Below, one piece after another: positions 11,648-23,010 of a stretch of 64,000 bases of DNA. The DNA is taken from positions 18,933,837 to 18,997,836 of the forward strand of contig CM045556.1 of NCBI GenBank assembly GCA_024721245.1. Reading direction: 5' to 3'. The position numbers and the translations under genes were made by a program. Source of the stretch: Mitragyna speciosa. Taxonomy: Eukaryota > Streptophyta > Magnoliopsida > Gentianales > Rubiaceae. Each line of letters opens with the position of its first letter. Within the stretch, counting starts at the first letter, position 1. A model generated the notes under the pieces. That model had not been told where the DNA came from. It ran no database searches and saw nothing but the letters and a program-made list of their open reading frames with translations.

Positions 11648-14600
11648 ATTATCTATGTATTAACAACCTATAATGAGGCAACATTTAAGTCATTATCATT
11701 AAACTATATTATTTTTGGAGTTATCATTATACTTTCGTGATCTTAACGCGCCAATTAGGATGAAAAAAAGCAAACGGAGAGTAAAAAACAACTTCATATA
11801 AACTACACAAATAACTAAAATTAGAATCCAAGTGAAATCAAGAAACGAAGAAATGCTAAGATTGTGATGATTGATGAATGATGATTACTTACTACAAGTG
11901 AAATCAAGAAATGACTTGTATACAACCTCAATTATCTCATCAACTTTAGCTTGACTAATACCTTTTGCCATCATAGTGAATATATAATTGATTTAATTGT
12001 TTAAAGACTATCATCTTTAAGTTCGTTTACATTTTATTGCTTTGAGAGAAGCGTTATAGTGGAGGACAAAAACCCAAAAAAACAAGCTAACCAATCAGCA
12101 ATTCAACATCTTAAAGCACCATCTTAGTTACAATTTCACTTTTTCCGTCAAAGCATAACAAAAATGCTGTAAAAACAGCAATAAGCAAACCAATAAAAAG
12201 TTTGAATTCCAGAAACCAATGCAATATTCACCCTCCCTAAGGCCCTTCATCATCAAACTCCTTCAATTCAGCCATCATTCTCTATTACATAAAACACCAA
12301 GAAGTAATAGTAGAAAAATCAAATGAAAAATAGCACAACTGCAGCATTTATAGCTTCAAAAAAGCAGCAGTTATAGCTGCAAAAAAGCAGCAATTATAAC
12401 TGGTTGCTGTCATTTTAGTACATGAACAAGAAAACTAATTTGATGACAAGCGTAGATTGAAGTGATATTTCAATAACTAATTTGACTAAAATCCTTTTCA
12501 CTCTCTCTCTCTCTCTCACACACAGAGGTTTTGAAGTCTGAAACATGCATATTTCTGCTGTTTTTGTTTACTTTTTAGCAGCTTAGTGTCCCTATATAAC
12601 TAATTGAATAAATGAACAAGCCTTGGAGAACAATAATGGTGTTGGGAAAAAGTTTTTGGTTGATTGCAAGCTGTCTCAAGGTCAAAAACAAAGTCACTCA
12701 AGCTAATTCAATTCCCTTTACCCACTTCATACTACTAATCAAGACGAAAGAGGTCCATTTTCCCATCCATGCAATAAGAGGTATAAATCTGGCAGTTTCT
12801 CAACATCCCAGATGGCTAACTTGGGGGACTTTTTTTGTTCTATGGCATTAGATGTTCGAACATGAGGAGTACAATTGTCTCTCGTGGCTTGCAAGTCATC
12901 AACAAACTTAGTAAATCTAGTTCCTAAGAGTATAGTTAGCCACATTGAGAGATTGTAAATGATAAATCACTATATCCTACAATGTTAAAATTTGACAACA
13001 CTTAAATAGATCGTAGTAAATTTCAGACCCTTTTGGACTCGATTTGTTAGTGGAGTAGTTATATTATAAATTTAATTATCAACAAAAGTACAAATACACG
13101 CACATATAAACATTTCCATTAGTAAAATGTCAAAAAAAAAACTGAATTTCTAAAGAGCTTGTTTTATAGCTGCGAAAAAAAGCAGCAGTTGTAACTGAAA
13201 AAAAATAACAGTAGCAACTACTACAAAAAGAAACCAACTGCATGCTTGTTTTAGCGTTAAAAGAAAATTCATTCAGTCTCCAAAACAATAACCCTTTTAC
13301 CCAAGTTTGACTTTACAGTAAAAAACTTGATGTTACCAACAATTTCCTTCATTTAACAATTTTACCTAATTGCAATATAATTCATAACCCTGTCCTATTG
13401 GATGGAATAAAATAACAAAAATTTTTAATGTCTTTCCGAGAAGCAATTTTCAAATTTTAGTAAACAAGGGAACAACGACAAATAACTAAATAAACTTGAC
13501 CTCCGGATAAATTAGAGGAATACTCTCCAGTTGTATTGCCATCACAATTTCATTAGTAAACCAAGAATAGTTTCCCATTCCACGGTTATTTCTAGTAGCA
13601 AGCATTGTGCACATAGTTACAAAATGTGGAGTTTGTTGAGAGAGACAAATGTAATAGTACATAGCTTATGAACAGTCCACAATAAATGTAAACACAAAAA
13701 GAAATCCCAGTGAAAAAAAGAAAAAATATAGCTATTTGATACTCTAACTTGGAACATACCTTTGAAATCACAGCTTGTATGTGAGAGCAACTCTCTATGA
13801 ACTGATGAATCCCAACAAGTTTGGGGTTGTCCTCAATAAGTTGTATCTACAAATTAAGATATATTAATTCTGGTAAGTTTAATAACAAAAAATCAAATAA
13901 AAAAGTAAATGAACAATAAACTGACACAAAATATTACAAATTAGACCATGCACTCTAAAAATGTAGTATGTGATTATTAGGATTTGAAGATACATAAATA
14001 GACACAATTGCATGGGAAGATTGCCAAGAGCTTCAGAAAATAAAACAACTGATCTATTGTCGATGTCCTTGCAAGCCATGTATATTAGACTTCTTTAATA
14101 TGTTCTATTTTCTCTATTACATTGCTCAATTGAATGAAGAAATTATATAATCTGAAAAATTATTTCATTCTAAGCTTCGGTATTATGGCTTTAAAACAAT
14201 GTTCACATCAAATAGTTTCTTTGCAAGGACATGAGATCTTATGGAATAGTGTAATCAAAATAATCATCCACTTAACTTACTATTGCTGGCATAGTGTAAA
14301 AATGGAGATATGCCTTCAAAATTGGCCGACAAAGAGAAATTCCCAACCAAACTTTCCTCCATAAATTTAGGTGAAAAAATATAGATGACTTATGTTGCTG
14401 CAAAATATACTAGAATTTCAGATAGATACAATAAGTTTTCAGATAGATACAATAAGGCAATATCACTAGATGAGAACCTTCTACTTAACCTCAAGAAACT
14501 ACAGTTTTCTGGTCAGAATAACATCAAGGCAAGTAACATCTAGCATATTGGTATATGCCTTCAAAATTAGATTCTGAAAGAACAAAGTTTGACAACCAGA

Positions 14601-16775
14601 ATTTTTCATGTGTAATTCTGAAAATGATTAATATTTAAACAATGTAAAATAAAATAAGTTATCTCTTTAACTTTTCTAATTGAAAGAATAAATAAAGTAC
14701 TAGTACTCCGTGGAGATGCAGTGCAAAAGAATCTCATCTTTATTACTGCTTCTGGCAACTAAACAGTAATATTGATTAATCAATAATAGTACATATAGAT
14801 GTAGGTCATCACTAATGTTGTCCGGTTGCACTTTCTTTGCTTACCACAAAAACAATGACATCTGTGGCCACCCACTGTTTTTGGAACAAAAAGTTCAGGA
14901 AAATCTTTCCAATTATGGTACAATTAGTTTCTTTTTTGTAGGTATCAATTTCGAATTTCTTTTAAATATTACATTGCCTTTATTCAAGATGTGATGGACC
15001 GAACAAATTTAAAATTATATCAAATTCAAAAAGGGAACAAATTCTAATTCTGTAATGATCAAATTAAAGTTCATAATACGTATTTTTTTATCCTAATTAA
15101 AGACACCTAATATTTCTTCAAGAAGAGAAAAGCCAATTAAAAAATGGTGGGGATCAAAGAAAGGGAAGAATTAAAACAGGGCCTTAGAGGAAAAAAAAAA
15201 TTGTATAGACAGAGATATCAGCCGGCTCAGAGGTTGAGCATATATTTAGTCTTTACAAAGAACAAAGTTTAATGCAAGCACTTCAAATGGATCTTATCAG
15301 AGGAACAGTGAGTGCTTTTATAATACAAAGCAATCTAAAATCAAGATGTAGAAGTACATTCTTGCACTTGTCTTCCGTTTTGCGAGATTAAGTCATCTAA
15401 GCAGGAAAAGGTAAGTTATTATCTGCACGAAACACCGTTGACTAAATAAAAGGCCATCCTCCCAACTACAATAGTAAGGAATTTCTCTACCTTCAACTAC
15501 AAAGGTATGTTGAATAGGTAAAACACCAAAGACACCAACCAAACTTTCCTCCATAAATTTAGGTGAAAAACATATAGAATGTCGAGTTCAGTTAGGCAGT
15601 TCCTCTTCGACTTCCCAGTTTCTATTTGTAAGATTATAAGGGACTAATATTACTTGGGTGGTAGAAATTGAAAAAAATAAACAAATGCAGTAACTTACTA
15701 TTTACTAAAAGGTTTGATTCAATTAACCTTGATTCTGATATGCCACCCTTTTAAGCACACAAGAAAAAAAGTGTACCCAATAATCTTAAACATACTCAAG
15801 TGCAAAAGCATCTTCGTATAAATCACTACTTTGTGGTGGAGCCCGAGAATGTGAACTATGGAAATGTGGTCTGCTAAACAATGTCAGAAATTAGGAACTT
15901 TAATTCTTTTTTATCCTCAGTATTCCAAGCAGAATCATTTGCTGTCCCAACTCGTAAGCAGAATCGTTTGTATTGGAGCAACAGTCAAGCAAGAAATCCT
16001 AGGTTAAAAGGAACTAGCTAACATATAAAAGACTGGTTCAAATCGTTAGAGAGAGAGAGAGAGAGAGATTTGATCAGGAACAAAAAATAGCTGGGGCGTA
16101 GTTCAATCTAGAAGAAGAAAAACAGTAACTTAGGAGATGCTCGAGGGGGGGGGGGGGAAAAGCAACAATAACAACAGAATTTTTAAGAGCAAACTATAAA
16201 AACCAAAAAGCAAAGCAGAGCCCATAAAAAAGTACGAAAGAAAGAACAGATTAATGTACTAAGCAAGAGCAAAAAACTTTAGTATATCTGCTAAAATTTC
16301 ATGTCTTCTCTGTTAAATTTCAAAAAGAAGGGGAAAAAAAACCTAAGAAATAAGAATGCATACCTGATAAAAAAGCAATGGAATCATAATATTGAGGAAA
16401 AGGAGACAACAAAAACGATAAAAAAAATCATAAATAGATGCGACCCTTACAAACTACAGATTTTATATTAAATGCAAATTAGAAAACTGGTAATCCAAAT
16501 TTAACAAATAAAAACTGCATCTAAAGTTTTCTTCCGGGGGTGGAGGTTGACAGCTTACAGATTTAAAATTGCAAACTTTCTCCTTACTTTTCTACGAAAT
16601 GAAACTCGAACCAAGAGCATGAAAGAGAGACTGTTATTTCCAGATTCCTTGCAGAAAAATGGGCAGCAAGAGAAAAGACAAAAACGTGAGTGAATGATAT
16701 GGATACCGAGTCGGTGGGTGGTCACCAAAAAAATGAGAAGTTTATGAACGAAAAAAAATACTTATCAGGCCTTAC
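11648..16775. other. promoter-side region of the CACTA element without complete genes
   Basis: About 5 kb upstream of the transposase start. It holds CT/GA microsatellites (about 12500-12520 and 16050-16068), a run of 13 G at 16145-16157, and AT-rich filler. Short frames at 12739-12945 and 13879-14079 (minus) have no domain I recognise. One good exon-like segment is listed separately (13760-13846). The region may contain untranslated leader exons and captured host DNA; no full gene can be supported. Confidence 0.5.
13760..13846 (-). pseudogene. exon-like segment, probably captured host gene fragment
   Basis: Minus strand: a TTTGTAG acceptor, then 87 nt open in frame encoding IQLIEDNPKLVGIHQFIESC plus SHIQAVISK, then an AAG|GTATGT donor. 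The 29-codon length and strong splice sites suggest a genuine exon. I do not recognise the protein. It does not resemble the TNP1 or TNP2 products, so it is more likely transduplicated host sequence than part of the transposase; it could also be an upstream exon of an element gene. Confidence 0.4.
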
Positions 16776-16783
16776 TCAATGTA

Positions 16784-16970
16784 ATGGAGAGCACCAATGG
16801 GGAAGAGAAGGCATGGAAGTGGCTAGTTGAGGGGGGCGGCGAGGAGCAGGCTGGCTGGCCGACGGGCAAACGGCGAGGAGTGGAACAAGGGAGGTGGCGG
16901 CAGTTGTTTTGGGAATGGGAGGAAGAGCAGGGCTGTCTTTTGGGGGTGAGACTAATTGATTTGGGGATGA
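16784..16970. promoter_or_regulatory. GC-rich block beside the right subterminal repeats
   Basis: A roughly 190-bp G-rich/GC-rich patch (GGCGGCGAGGAGCAGGCTGG and similar) stands out from AT-rich surroundings just inside the right end, which is the promoter end for both leftward genes. In maize Spm the subterminal repeats are followed by a GC-rich downstream control region in the untranslated first exon, which is a target of methylation control. The match of position and composition suggests the same kind of control region; this is inference. Open frames on both strands here are low-complexity and not supported as genes. Confidence 0.4.
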
Positions 16971-17219
16971 GAACCGAAAGTAGGGCTGTCTTTCTTTTTT
17001 TTTTTTCTTGTATTTTCTTTTATTTTTTATTAACAAATATACTAATGTGATGTTAATTTACAAAATTATCCTTTATTTATTTAATATTCAAGCATCTTAT
17101 GTGCGTAATTTTATAAATAAAAATGGATAAAATTGTAATTACTTATATAATATTAATATATGTGTGTGTATAAATGATGTGGCATTTTTTTCCACATCAT
17201 CATGCTTATAATGAATGCT

Positions 17220-17774
17220 ACAGTTATCTTTACCCACACATATATGACATTTATACTTATGTGTGGGTAATATGGCCAACAAAAAGGCCGACATCAGCAT
17301 TTCAAAAAAAAATTTGAAAATGCCACCAATTCTCAATTTGGAGGAAAATTTTCCCACCCAATTCATGTGTAACTATTAACCTTTACCTACACTTAATGCA
17401 AAACAAAAAAAAGCCATCTCAGCATTTAAAAATTTGGAAAAACCCGCCAAATCCTCAATATTCGGAGGGAAATTATCTCATCCAATTCATTTGTAACTAT
17501 TGACTTTTACCTACACTTAATCTGAATTAAAAAATGCCACATCAGCAATAAAAAATTTCAAAAATGCCGCCATTTCTCAATATTTGGCAAGGAAATTTTC
17601 CCACCAAATTCATATGTAACTATACATTTTTACCTACACATAATAAATGCCTAATATATAGTAATTAATCATATTAGATTTACCCACACATATGGAATAA
17701 ATGTGTAGCTAATCACCCACACATATTATGTGTAGCAATTTTATGTGTGGGTAAAAACTAAATTTCCTGTAGTG
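17220..17774. repeat. right subterminal repeats and terminal inverted repeat
   Basis: Contains TTACCCACACAT/ATGTGTGGGTAA motifs in both orientations (about 17230, 17260, 17680, 17708 and 17740) and ends in TTTCCTGTAGTG. Between about 17285 and 17645 there are three diverged copies of a unit of about 120 bp containing (G)CCACATCAGCA, AATGCC(A/G)CCA, TTCTCAATATTTGG, TTTTCCCACC and ATTCAT(G)TGTAACTAT. Confidence 0.8.
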
Positions 17775-17777
17775 TGC

Positions 17778-18147
17778 AATTTGAAATTTTTGGTTTTGTA
17801 TTCCTTGCGATAAATGCATCAATTAGTAGTATTCAATATAGGGATAATGATGTTATTTGAAAAGACTAGTATAATCAAGCACACTTTTGATTGGTACTTC
17901 TATATTGGGGGCCCAATAATTGAGTTGACATTGTGAACAGCCTACACAAAAGAGGAAAAACTGTTAAGATGAGCATTTTAGTTTTAAATAATACCTGAAG
18001 CGAAGTAGTTACTTACCTTTGAGATGCCCAATTTTTGTGCCTTTCAATGTTTTGGGCATCCAGCCAAGGTTGAGGGAGAATATGGTACTACAACTTTTGT
18101 TCCCTATTAGAGTCTTTAGGAGTGGATCAACTTGTCGGAGTGGTTAG
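17778..18147. other. short flank between CACTA element and exon cluster
   Basis: No feature recognised apart from the TGC target duplication at its start. A pyrimidine-poor stretch runs up to the TTAG acceptor used by the exon at 18148. Confidence 0.4.
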
Positions 18148-20017
18148 CTTGGGAGATGGCAATCCTGGAAACAGATATTGAAATTGATTCAAAAGCATGA
18201 GCTTTTTGAGCTTGATCAGTCTACCTTCAAATGTGGAGTAAGCAATTTCTTAGATCAAAATTAGAACTGATTGTACTTTTTTTTTAATATACTGATAGTA
18301 CTTTTTAGGGTATATAAATTTGAAGATCTTCCTGTTACAAGTCTCTTATGTTGGAGTTTTGCATCTGATTCTATGTTGCTGACAGGATAACGAGGTTTTG
18401 GAAGAGGCTATTGCTTCATGTATTGGTAAACCAGTTCCAAATTACACTGGCCAAGGAGGAGCAAGTAGTCAAAGTGGAAGCGTGCGGTATGATAATCTAA
18501 TGCTAAATTTTTGTAGTTGTGAGTTAACCTTGTATATTTGAACAATTTGTACTTTAGATAATGTATAGTGGCCATTTTGTTGCCGATCATTTTTTGAAAT
18601 TGTGCTAGCTATAACAGTTAGTCAATCATTTGATAGTTAAAGCAGACCTAATATTAATGATGTTTAAGACTGCTTTTTCCAGTTTATTAGACTTTCTATA
18701 TAGTTACTAATTTTCAGGTGCTATGAAATCCCCATGAAAATCTCTATCTAATTGAAAAGGAAATAGTGGCTTAATTAATGAATTATATGGATTTGAACTC
18801 AAAAGCTTCAAACACTTGTTTTATCGCAAGATGCGATGAAGTTAGCAAAGTTGTTTTCATAGATCTAGAATGGATATTTTCTATCATGTGCCATCTATTT
18901 GGACAAGTACCAGTTTTCTCAAATTAACCTAAAAGATGTGGAATGTTTCTGCCCATATAATCATTATTTATTTTCTATGAAGTGAAAGAATTCCATTTTG
19001 GCAAACCTTGGGAATAACACAAACTTAGGCTCTTACTTAATGGGTTATCATTTTTATGAACTTATTCTTGAGTAAACTTCGTGTCTATGCATGTGTTTTT
19101 TGGGGATCAGATATGAGAGCATGCTCTTGTGATGATCTTCTGGCTTTCTGCATAAATTGGATATTGTAGTTATGATTCCAATTCTTGCTTTGCTTTGACA
19201 TTAAATCCTTAGAACTATTGGCTATTTATCTAATGTAGCGACCATAATTTGAATGTTAAAAATAACCAGTTTTCGTCCAAACCAGTAATCCTAAACTTAT
19301 TATTCGTCTAAGTTACAGAGATACATCTAATCTCTTGTAACTTTGTGAAATATTGTGTTCCCGCATTAAGTATATTAGTTAGTTCATGGTCTTATGGTGG
19401 GCGATGGTTTCCAACCGGGATTGGTCTATATGGTGCTTTATGTGTTTTCATCTCCTTTGCCTGCATGAATTACTTATCCATTAGATGTATAATAAGTCAC
19501 ATAACCTTTTTGTAAAGTAAAATGGAGATAAACAGTTATTAAAAGAGAGAAGGCAGAACTCTTTTATGGACTAAAGTTCTTGAGCTGTATTCTGCAGGGC
19601 TGATTTTGAAATCAACTGGGGAAGTGATTTAGAAAGTAAGCTTCATAAGACTCTGTGTGTGTGTGTGTGTGTGTAGTGTCTTCATTGCCCAGAGATTGTT
19701 TTCAACCACTATATTTTTTCTATTTTTTCTTTATCTTTTCTTCTTGTCCTCTTTAAATGGTTTTGAATTTATGATGTCTCATTTTGAATTTTGCTGTTAA
19801 GTAATGACATAAATGCTCCATAGGTCCAAGTAGTGATATCAATGCCCAATCAGAAGATGGAAAGCAAGTTGTGACAAGGTTGGTGGAGCTGATAGTTTCA
19901 CTTGATAGGAAGATAGCTAAGTTGGTTGACAAGAAGGGATATCTAAAGTTACTTTTTATTTCTTACTTTGGTTGCTTTTGTTCAGTTTGGGTCCTTGAGA
20001 TGTGTAAATTGACTTAA
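18148..20017 (+). pseudogene. 3' part of an unidentified gene, four phase-compatible exons
   Basis: Exons 18148-18237, 18386-18486, 19598-19635 and 19824-20017 have GT-AG borders and compatible phases (0, 2, 1), and join into one open frame that ends at TAA 20015-20017. The product includes WQSWKQILKLIQKHELFELD, then EEAIASCIGKPVPNYTGQGG, then ADFEINWGSDLES, and finally VVTRLVELIVSLDRKIAKLV. The last part is helical and may be a coiled coil. I do not recognise the family. No 5' exons are visible, either before 18148 or left of the 16-kb CACTA element. It ends about 210 bp before the AGTGACAAC repeats of a second CACTA end, so it could be that element's own TNPA-like gene, a captured host gene, or the tail of a host gene split by the first transposon. 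Confidence 0.45.
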
Positions 20018-20224
20018 TGTTACTTCGTAATGTTATAAAGCATTTGGGCATATTTTTGTGTGTTAAATGATTTTTGTACAGTTTTGAATATTATTTTGGA
20101 GAATAGAAAGGATAGTTATTTTATAAACATTGTTATTGATTATATTGTGACTGACTCGAGATTCAATGCAATAATTGTAATAGGATTATGTGATTCGATT
20201 ATTTATATATATATTGATTTTTGT
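20018..20224. other. spacer, AT-rich
   Basis: Possible 3' untranslated region of the exon cluster; nothing else recognised. Confidence 0.3.
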
Positions 20225-20944
20225 TAGGTGCAAAAATAATAACTATAATAACAATTAAATGTTGTCACTGAATACAATATTCACAGTGAAAGTATCATAT
20301 TGTCACTAAATACAATTCAAAGTAAATGCATCTGTGACGACTTCTTGTCACTAAACAATAGATTAGTAGCAATATGGTTTTGTCATTGAATATTAACATC
20401 TAAAACATTAGTGATGATATAGCATTCTCATGAATAGATAAGTTTCAGTGACCACTAAAGTCATCATTGAATAGTGCATCAGTGACAACAAATCTTTGTT
20501 ATTGAATATTAAATGATAGATGAATTAAATCATTAGCGACAACACAGGTTGTCATTGAATATTTAATGTAACAGTGACGACCAGTGTCGTCACTAATAAG
20601 TACTCATATAGTGACAATATAGGTTGGCATTGAATATTTAATATAACAGTGACAACCAATGTTGTCACTGATAAGTACTTATATAGTGACAACAACAGTT
20701 GCAATTTCTTTGACAAGAAAAAAAAGTTGTCACAATTGCACAAGTCATTAATGACAACAAATGTCGTCACTGAAAGGTATATATTTAATGACAACTTTAG
20801 TTTTGACACTATTTATATTTAGTGACAAGCCTTTAGTGACGACTCAGCGACAACATTTTTCTTGTCAATAAAAGGTATTAGTGACGACTTTACAATTTTT
20901 AGTGACGACTTTTGTTGTCACTGTTAATGATTTTTCTTGTAGTG
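20225..20944 (+). mobile_element. right end of a second CACTA family (partial)
   Basis: The segment ends TTTTTCTTGTAGTG at 20931-20944, the complement of a CACTACAAGAAAAA terminus. It is packed with (A)GTGACAAC / GTTGTCACT and GTGACGAC / GTCGTCAC motifs in both orientations spaced about 30-60 bp, forming many palindromic pairs. These subterminal repeats differ entirely from the TGTGTGGGTAAA family. No CACTACAAG left end with the same subterminal motif is seen between 17778 and this end, so the element is truncated or its left end is elsewhere. It abuts the relic at 20945-22075, into which it probably inserted. Confidence 0.7.
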
Positions 20945-22075
20945 ATAGTTATATTTGTACCGGATGATATTTTGGTCATATGCATTGTACCTTATGTGCT
21001 ATCAGATCACAGTTCAGGACCATCTTTGCCCGGCACAAGAGAGATTAATCTAGCATTTCGCCATTCTGATCGCACTCGTTCTCACAACTACAATGATGAG
21101 TTTGCTGATGCTATTTCCGGATATGATGATATTTGCTAACTTTTTTTTTTTTTTTGGATTCTTATACTAGTACTGTGACTTCTGTTTATTTGGTGATGTT
21201 TTTGCTAGTTTTTGTATTTTGAATGTACTACTTTTTAAGTTACTTTTAAACTCGTATTTGGACATTTGTTTGGTAGTTTGAAATTGGTATTTGGATAGTG
21301 CTATGGATATTTGGTTATTTAGTTCTTGTGTTTTTTTTTTAAATATGATACGTATAATATGAAATATAAATTTGATACAAGTAATTTTTATCTATACATA
21401 TAGATAATTTTCCCCACATATACAAGCAGGGTTACATACACATACGATGCTTTATCCACATATACCGGTAATTTAATCTACACATAAAGATGTATTAAAG
21501 ACAAATACAACTACTTTTATCTACACATGTGGATGATTTTACCCACACATATGAATATTTGACCATCATATGTATAAAGATTTACTGCACATATAGCTAT
21601 TTTTACCCACACATAGGGTTGCTTTTACCCGCACATTGGGTTGCTTTTATCCAACATATAATTATTTTTACCTACACATATCGCTAACTTTTTATCTACA
21701 CATAAAATAAATGTCGCGAAATGTTAGATGCCACATCACATGACATGTCATCATACACGTCATACATAATTTGCCAATAGAGAAGCCACATCAGCATCCA
21801 CGACAGCAGCCACGTCAGCTTCCACGTCATCATCACACATTCGGCAAGAAAATTATCCACACATATTATAAATATTTACCAACATATATATGTGTAGGTA
21901 AAAGTTTTATCTTTGCCTGCACATATGTATATGTGTAGGTAAAAACATTTCTCCGCAAAGCGATAGCGACATATGCAAACATTTGTTTTATATGTAGGTA
22001 AAGACGTTTGTTGACACATAATTATTTTTTACCTGCACATCATGTGTGTGAATAAAAGTTTAATTTCTTGTAGTG
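20945..22075 (+). mobile_element. truncated relative of the 16-kb CACTA element, inverted
   Basis: The right end (TTTAATTTCTTGTAGTG, ending 22075) equals the left end of the 1400-17774 element in reverse. The subterminal region has the same TACCCACACAT motifs and the same block of GACGTGG/CCACGTCA sites (about 21725-21835). The distance from the TNP1-like stop codon to the terminus is 936 bp here against 964 bp in the complete copy. Everything upstream of the last TNP1 exon is missing, being cut by the other CACTA end at 20944. Confidence 0.8.
20985..21139 (+). pseudogene. C-terminal fragment of TNP1-like gene
   Basis: Encodes VPYVLSDHSSGPSLPGTRE and ends DEFADAISGYDDIC followed by a stop. 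This is colinear with the C-terminus of the 2364-7923 gene (VPHVPSDHGSGPSQPGTGQ ... DEFADANSGYDDVE). Only about 50 residues remain, so it is a non-functional remnant. Confidence 0.85.
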
Positions 22076-22292
22076 CCATGGCATCATTACTTGGCAACGA
22101 TCGCAGCCACACTCATCACACCATTGGAAAAAATTGCATGCACCAGGTTGTCCATACCTACAACAACCATAGAATTTTTTACCTGGATTTGTTACAGTCC
22201 ATGAAACCCTTATGGTTGCTGGCAGATGACAATCGCACAACAAAGTGGCCACGTTCTTGATTGAGTTCTTTCTTTCTCTTTTGTTATTATTG
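22076..22292 (-). pseudogene. GRF zinc-finger gene exon truncated by CACTA insertion
   Basis: Minus strand: after a TTGCAG acceptor (exon begins 22292) the frame reads NNNKRERKNSIKNVATLLC, then a GRF-type zinc finger: CDCHLPATIRVSWTVTNPGK, KFYGCCRYGQPGACNFFQWC, with the family's Cys/His-Cys...NPG(K/R)(K/R)F.GC...C.FF.W pattern. Just after CGCDRCQVMMPW the reading frame enters the terminus of the CACTA relic at 22075 and would add HYKKLNFYSHT before a stop. The start is unclear: no ATG lies close upstream, and the exon is probably internal. Plant GRF fingers bind nucleic acids; the function of this gene is unknown. Confidence 0.7.
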
Positions 22293-22634
22293 CTGCAATG
22301 TGGAAATTTGAACCAATCGTGAGGGAATTTAGAGGAAAGAATTGGAGAGTAAAGTTTAGGGATTTTATTTCTTTATTGTTCTTTTGTCTTTTATTCTAGA
22401 TGTTGACAATTCTTTTTAAAAAATGCCCCTCTTCATGCAAGTGTGCGAGGCACGTGCACCAACTCCGCCGCCAACGTCCACCGGAAAATAGAATTGACAC
22501 CAGTTAGACACAAATTAGATAGTTTGGACACCAAATTGACTCAAATAAAAGTTGGGGTACTAAAGTGACACTGAGTGAAAAGTTTGAGTACCATATCTAC
22601 CTTTTACTCTATGCATGAATATATATATATATAT
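22293..22634. other. intron/intergenic remainder beside GRF fragment
   Basis: No gene. Around 22440-22610 there is a GC-richer stretch followed by text resembling a MITE end (AATTGACACCAGTTAGACAC ... GAGTACCATATCTACC), but no clear partner end was found. Confidence 0.3.
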
Positions 22635-22951
22635 CGAACAAAGTGCATCCTACTTGATGCCCATTGAGATGTGCTTTGCACACCCTAAGTCCGCACTATT
22701 CACCGGGTGCATCACATCCCACTTAGCCTAAAAAATACAAGACGTCATGCAATTTTGCAGATCTCTTTCATCAATTATTGCAACATTAAAAGTATTCAGC
22801 ATATGTATCCTAAAACATTAATGCTCCGATTCTAACAATGGTACCAAAAATAATGACCTCATAGGCTCAACAGGTGCTCAACTAGCAAACTAAGTTCCAT
22901 GATTGTTTATATTTGACAGATACGAAGGTTGAGATAACGCACCAGCAACTA

Positions 22952-22952
<1 letters not shown>

Positions 22953-23007
<55 letters not shown>
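22953..23007. repeat. (TA)n microsatellite
   Basis: Uninterrupted alternating TA of about 54 bp, absent from the equivalent place in copy 2 (about 31570), where only a few units are found. Confidence 0.95.

Positions 23008-23010
<3 letters not shown>

Larger units (their letters stand above)
1400..17774 (-). mobile_element. complete CACTA (En/Spm) DNA transposon, 16.4 kb
   Basis: Both ends are seen. The left end begins CACTACAAGAAATTAAG and the right end finishes AAATTTCCTGTAGTG, its near-perfect inverted counterpart. The three bases outside each end are identical (TGC at 1397-1399 and 17775-17777), matching the 3-bp target duplication of the CACTA superfamily. Subterminal regions carry many copies of a TGTGTGGGTAAA-type motif in both orientations. 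Inside are a TNP2-type transposase gene (8071-11647) and a TNP1/TNPA-type gene (2364-7923), both leftward, so the promoter end should be the right end. The order (promoter end, transposase, then TNPA-like exons) resembles maize En/Spm, where both products come from one primary transcript; that this copy does the same is inference. The transposase frame is broken, so this copy is probably not autonomous. Confidence 0.95.

Noticed and set aside
16145..16157. Run of 13 G as a possible G-quadruplex
   Set aside because: A single homopolymer in transposon filler with no neighbouring G-runs; length is also prone to sequencing error.
16776..17050. Open frames on both strands in the GC-rich block
   Set aside because: Low-complexity, antisense to each other, no domain; kept only as a possible control region.
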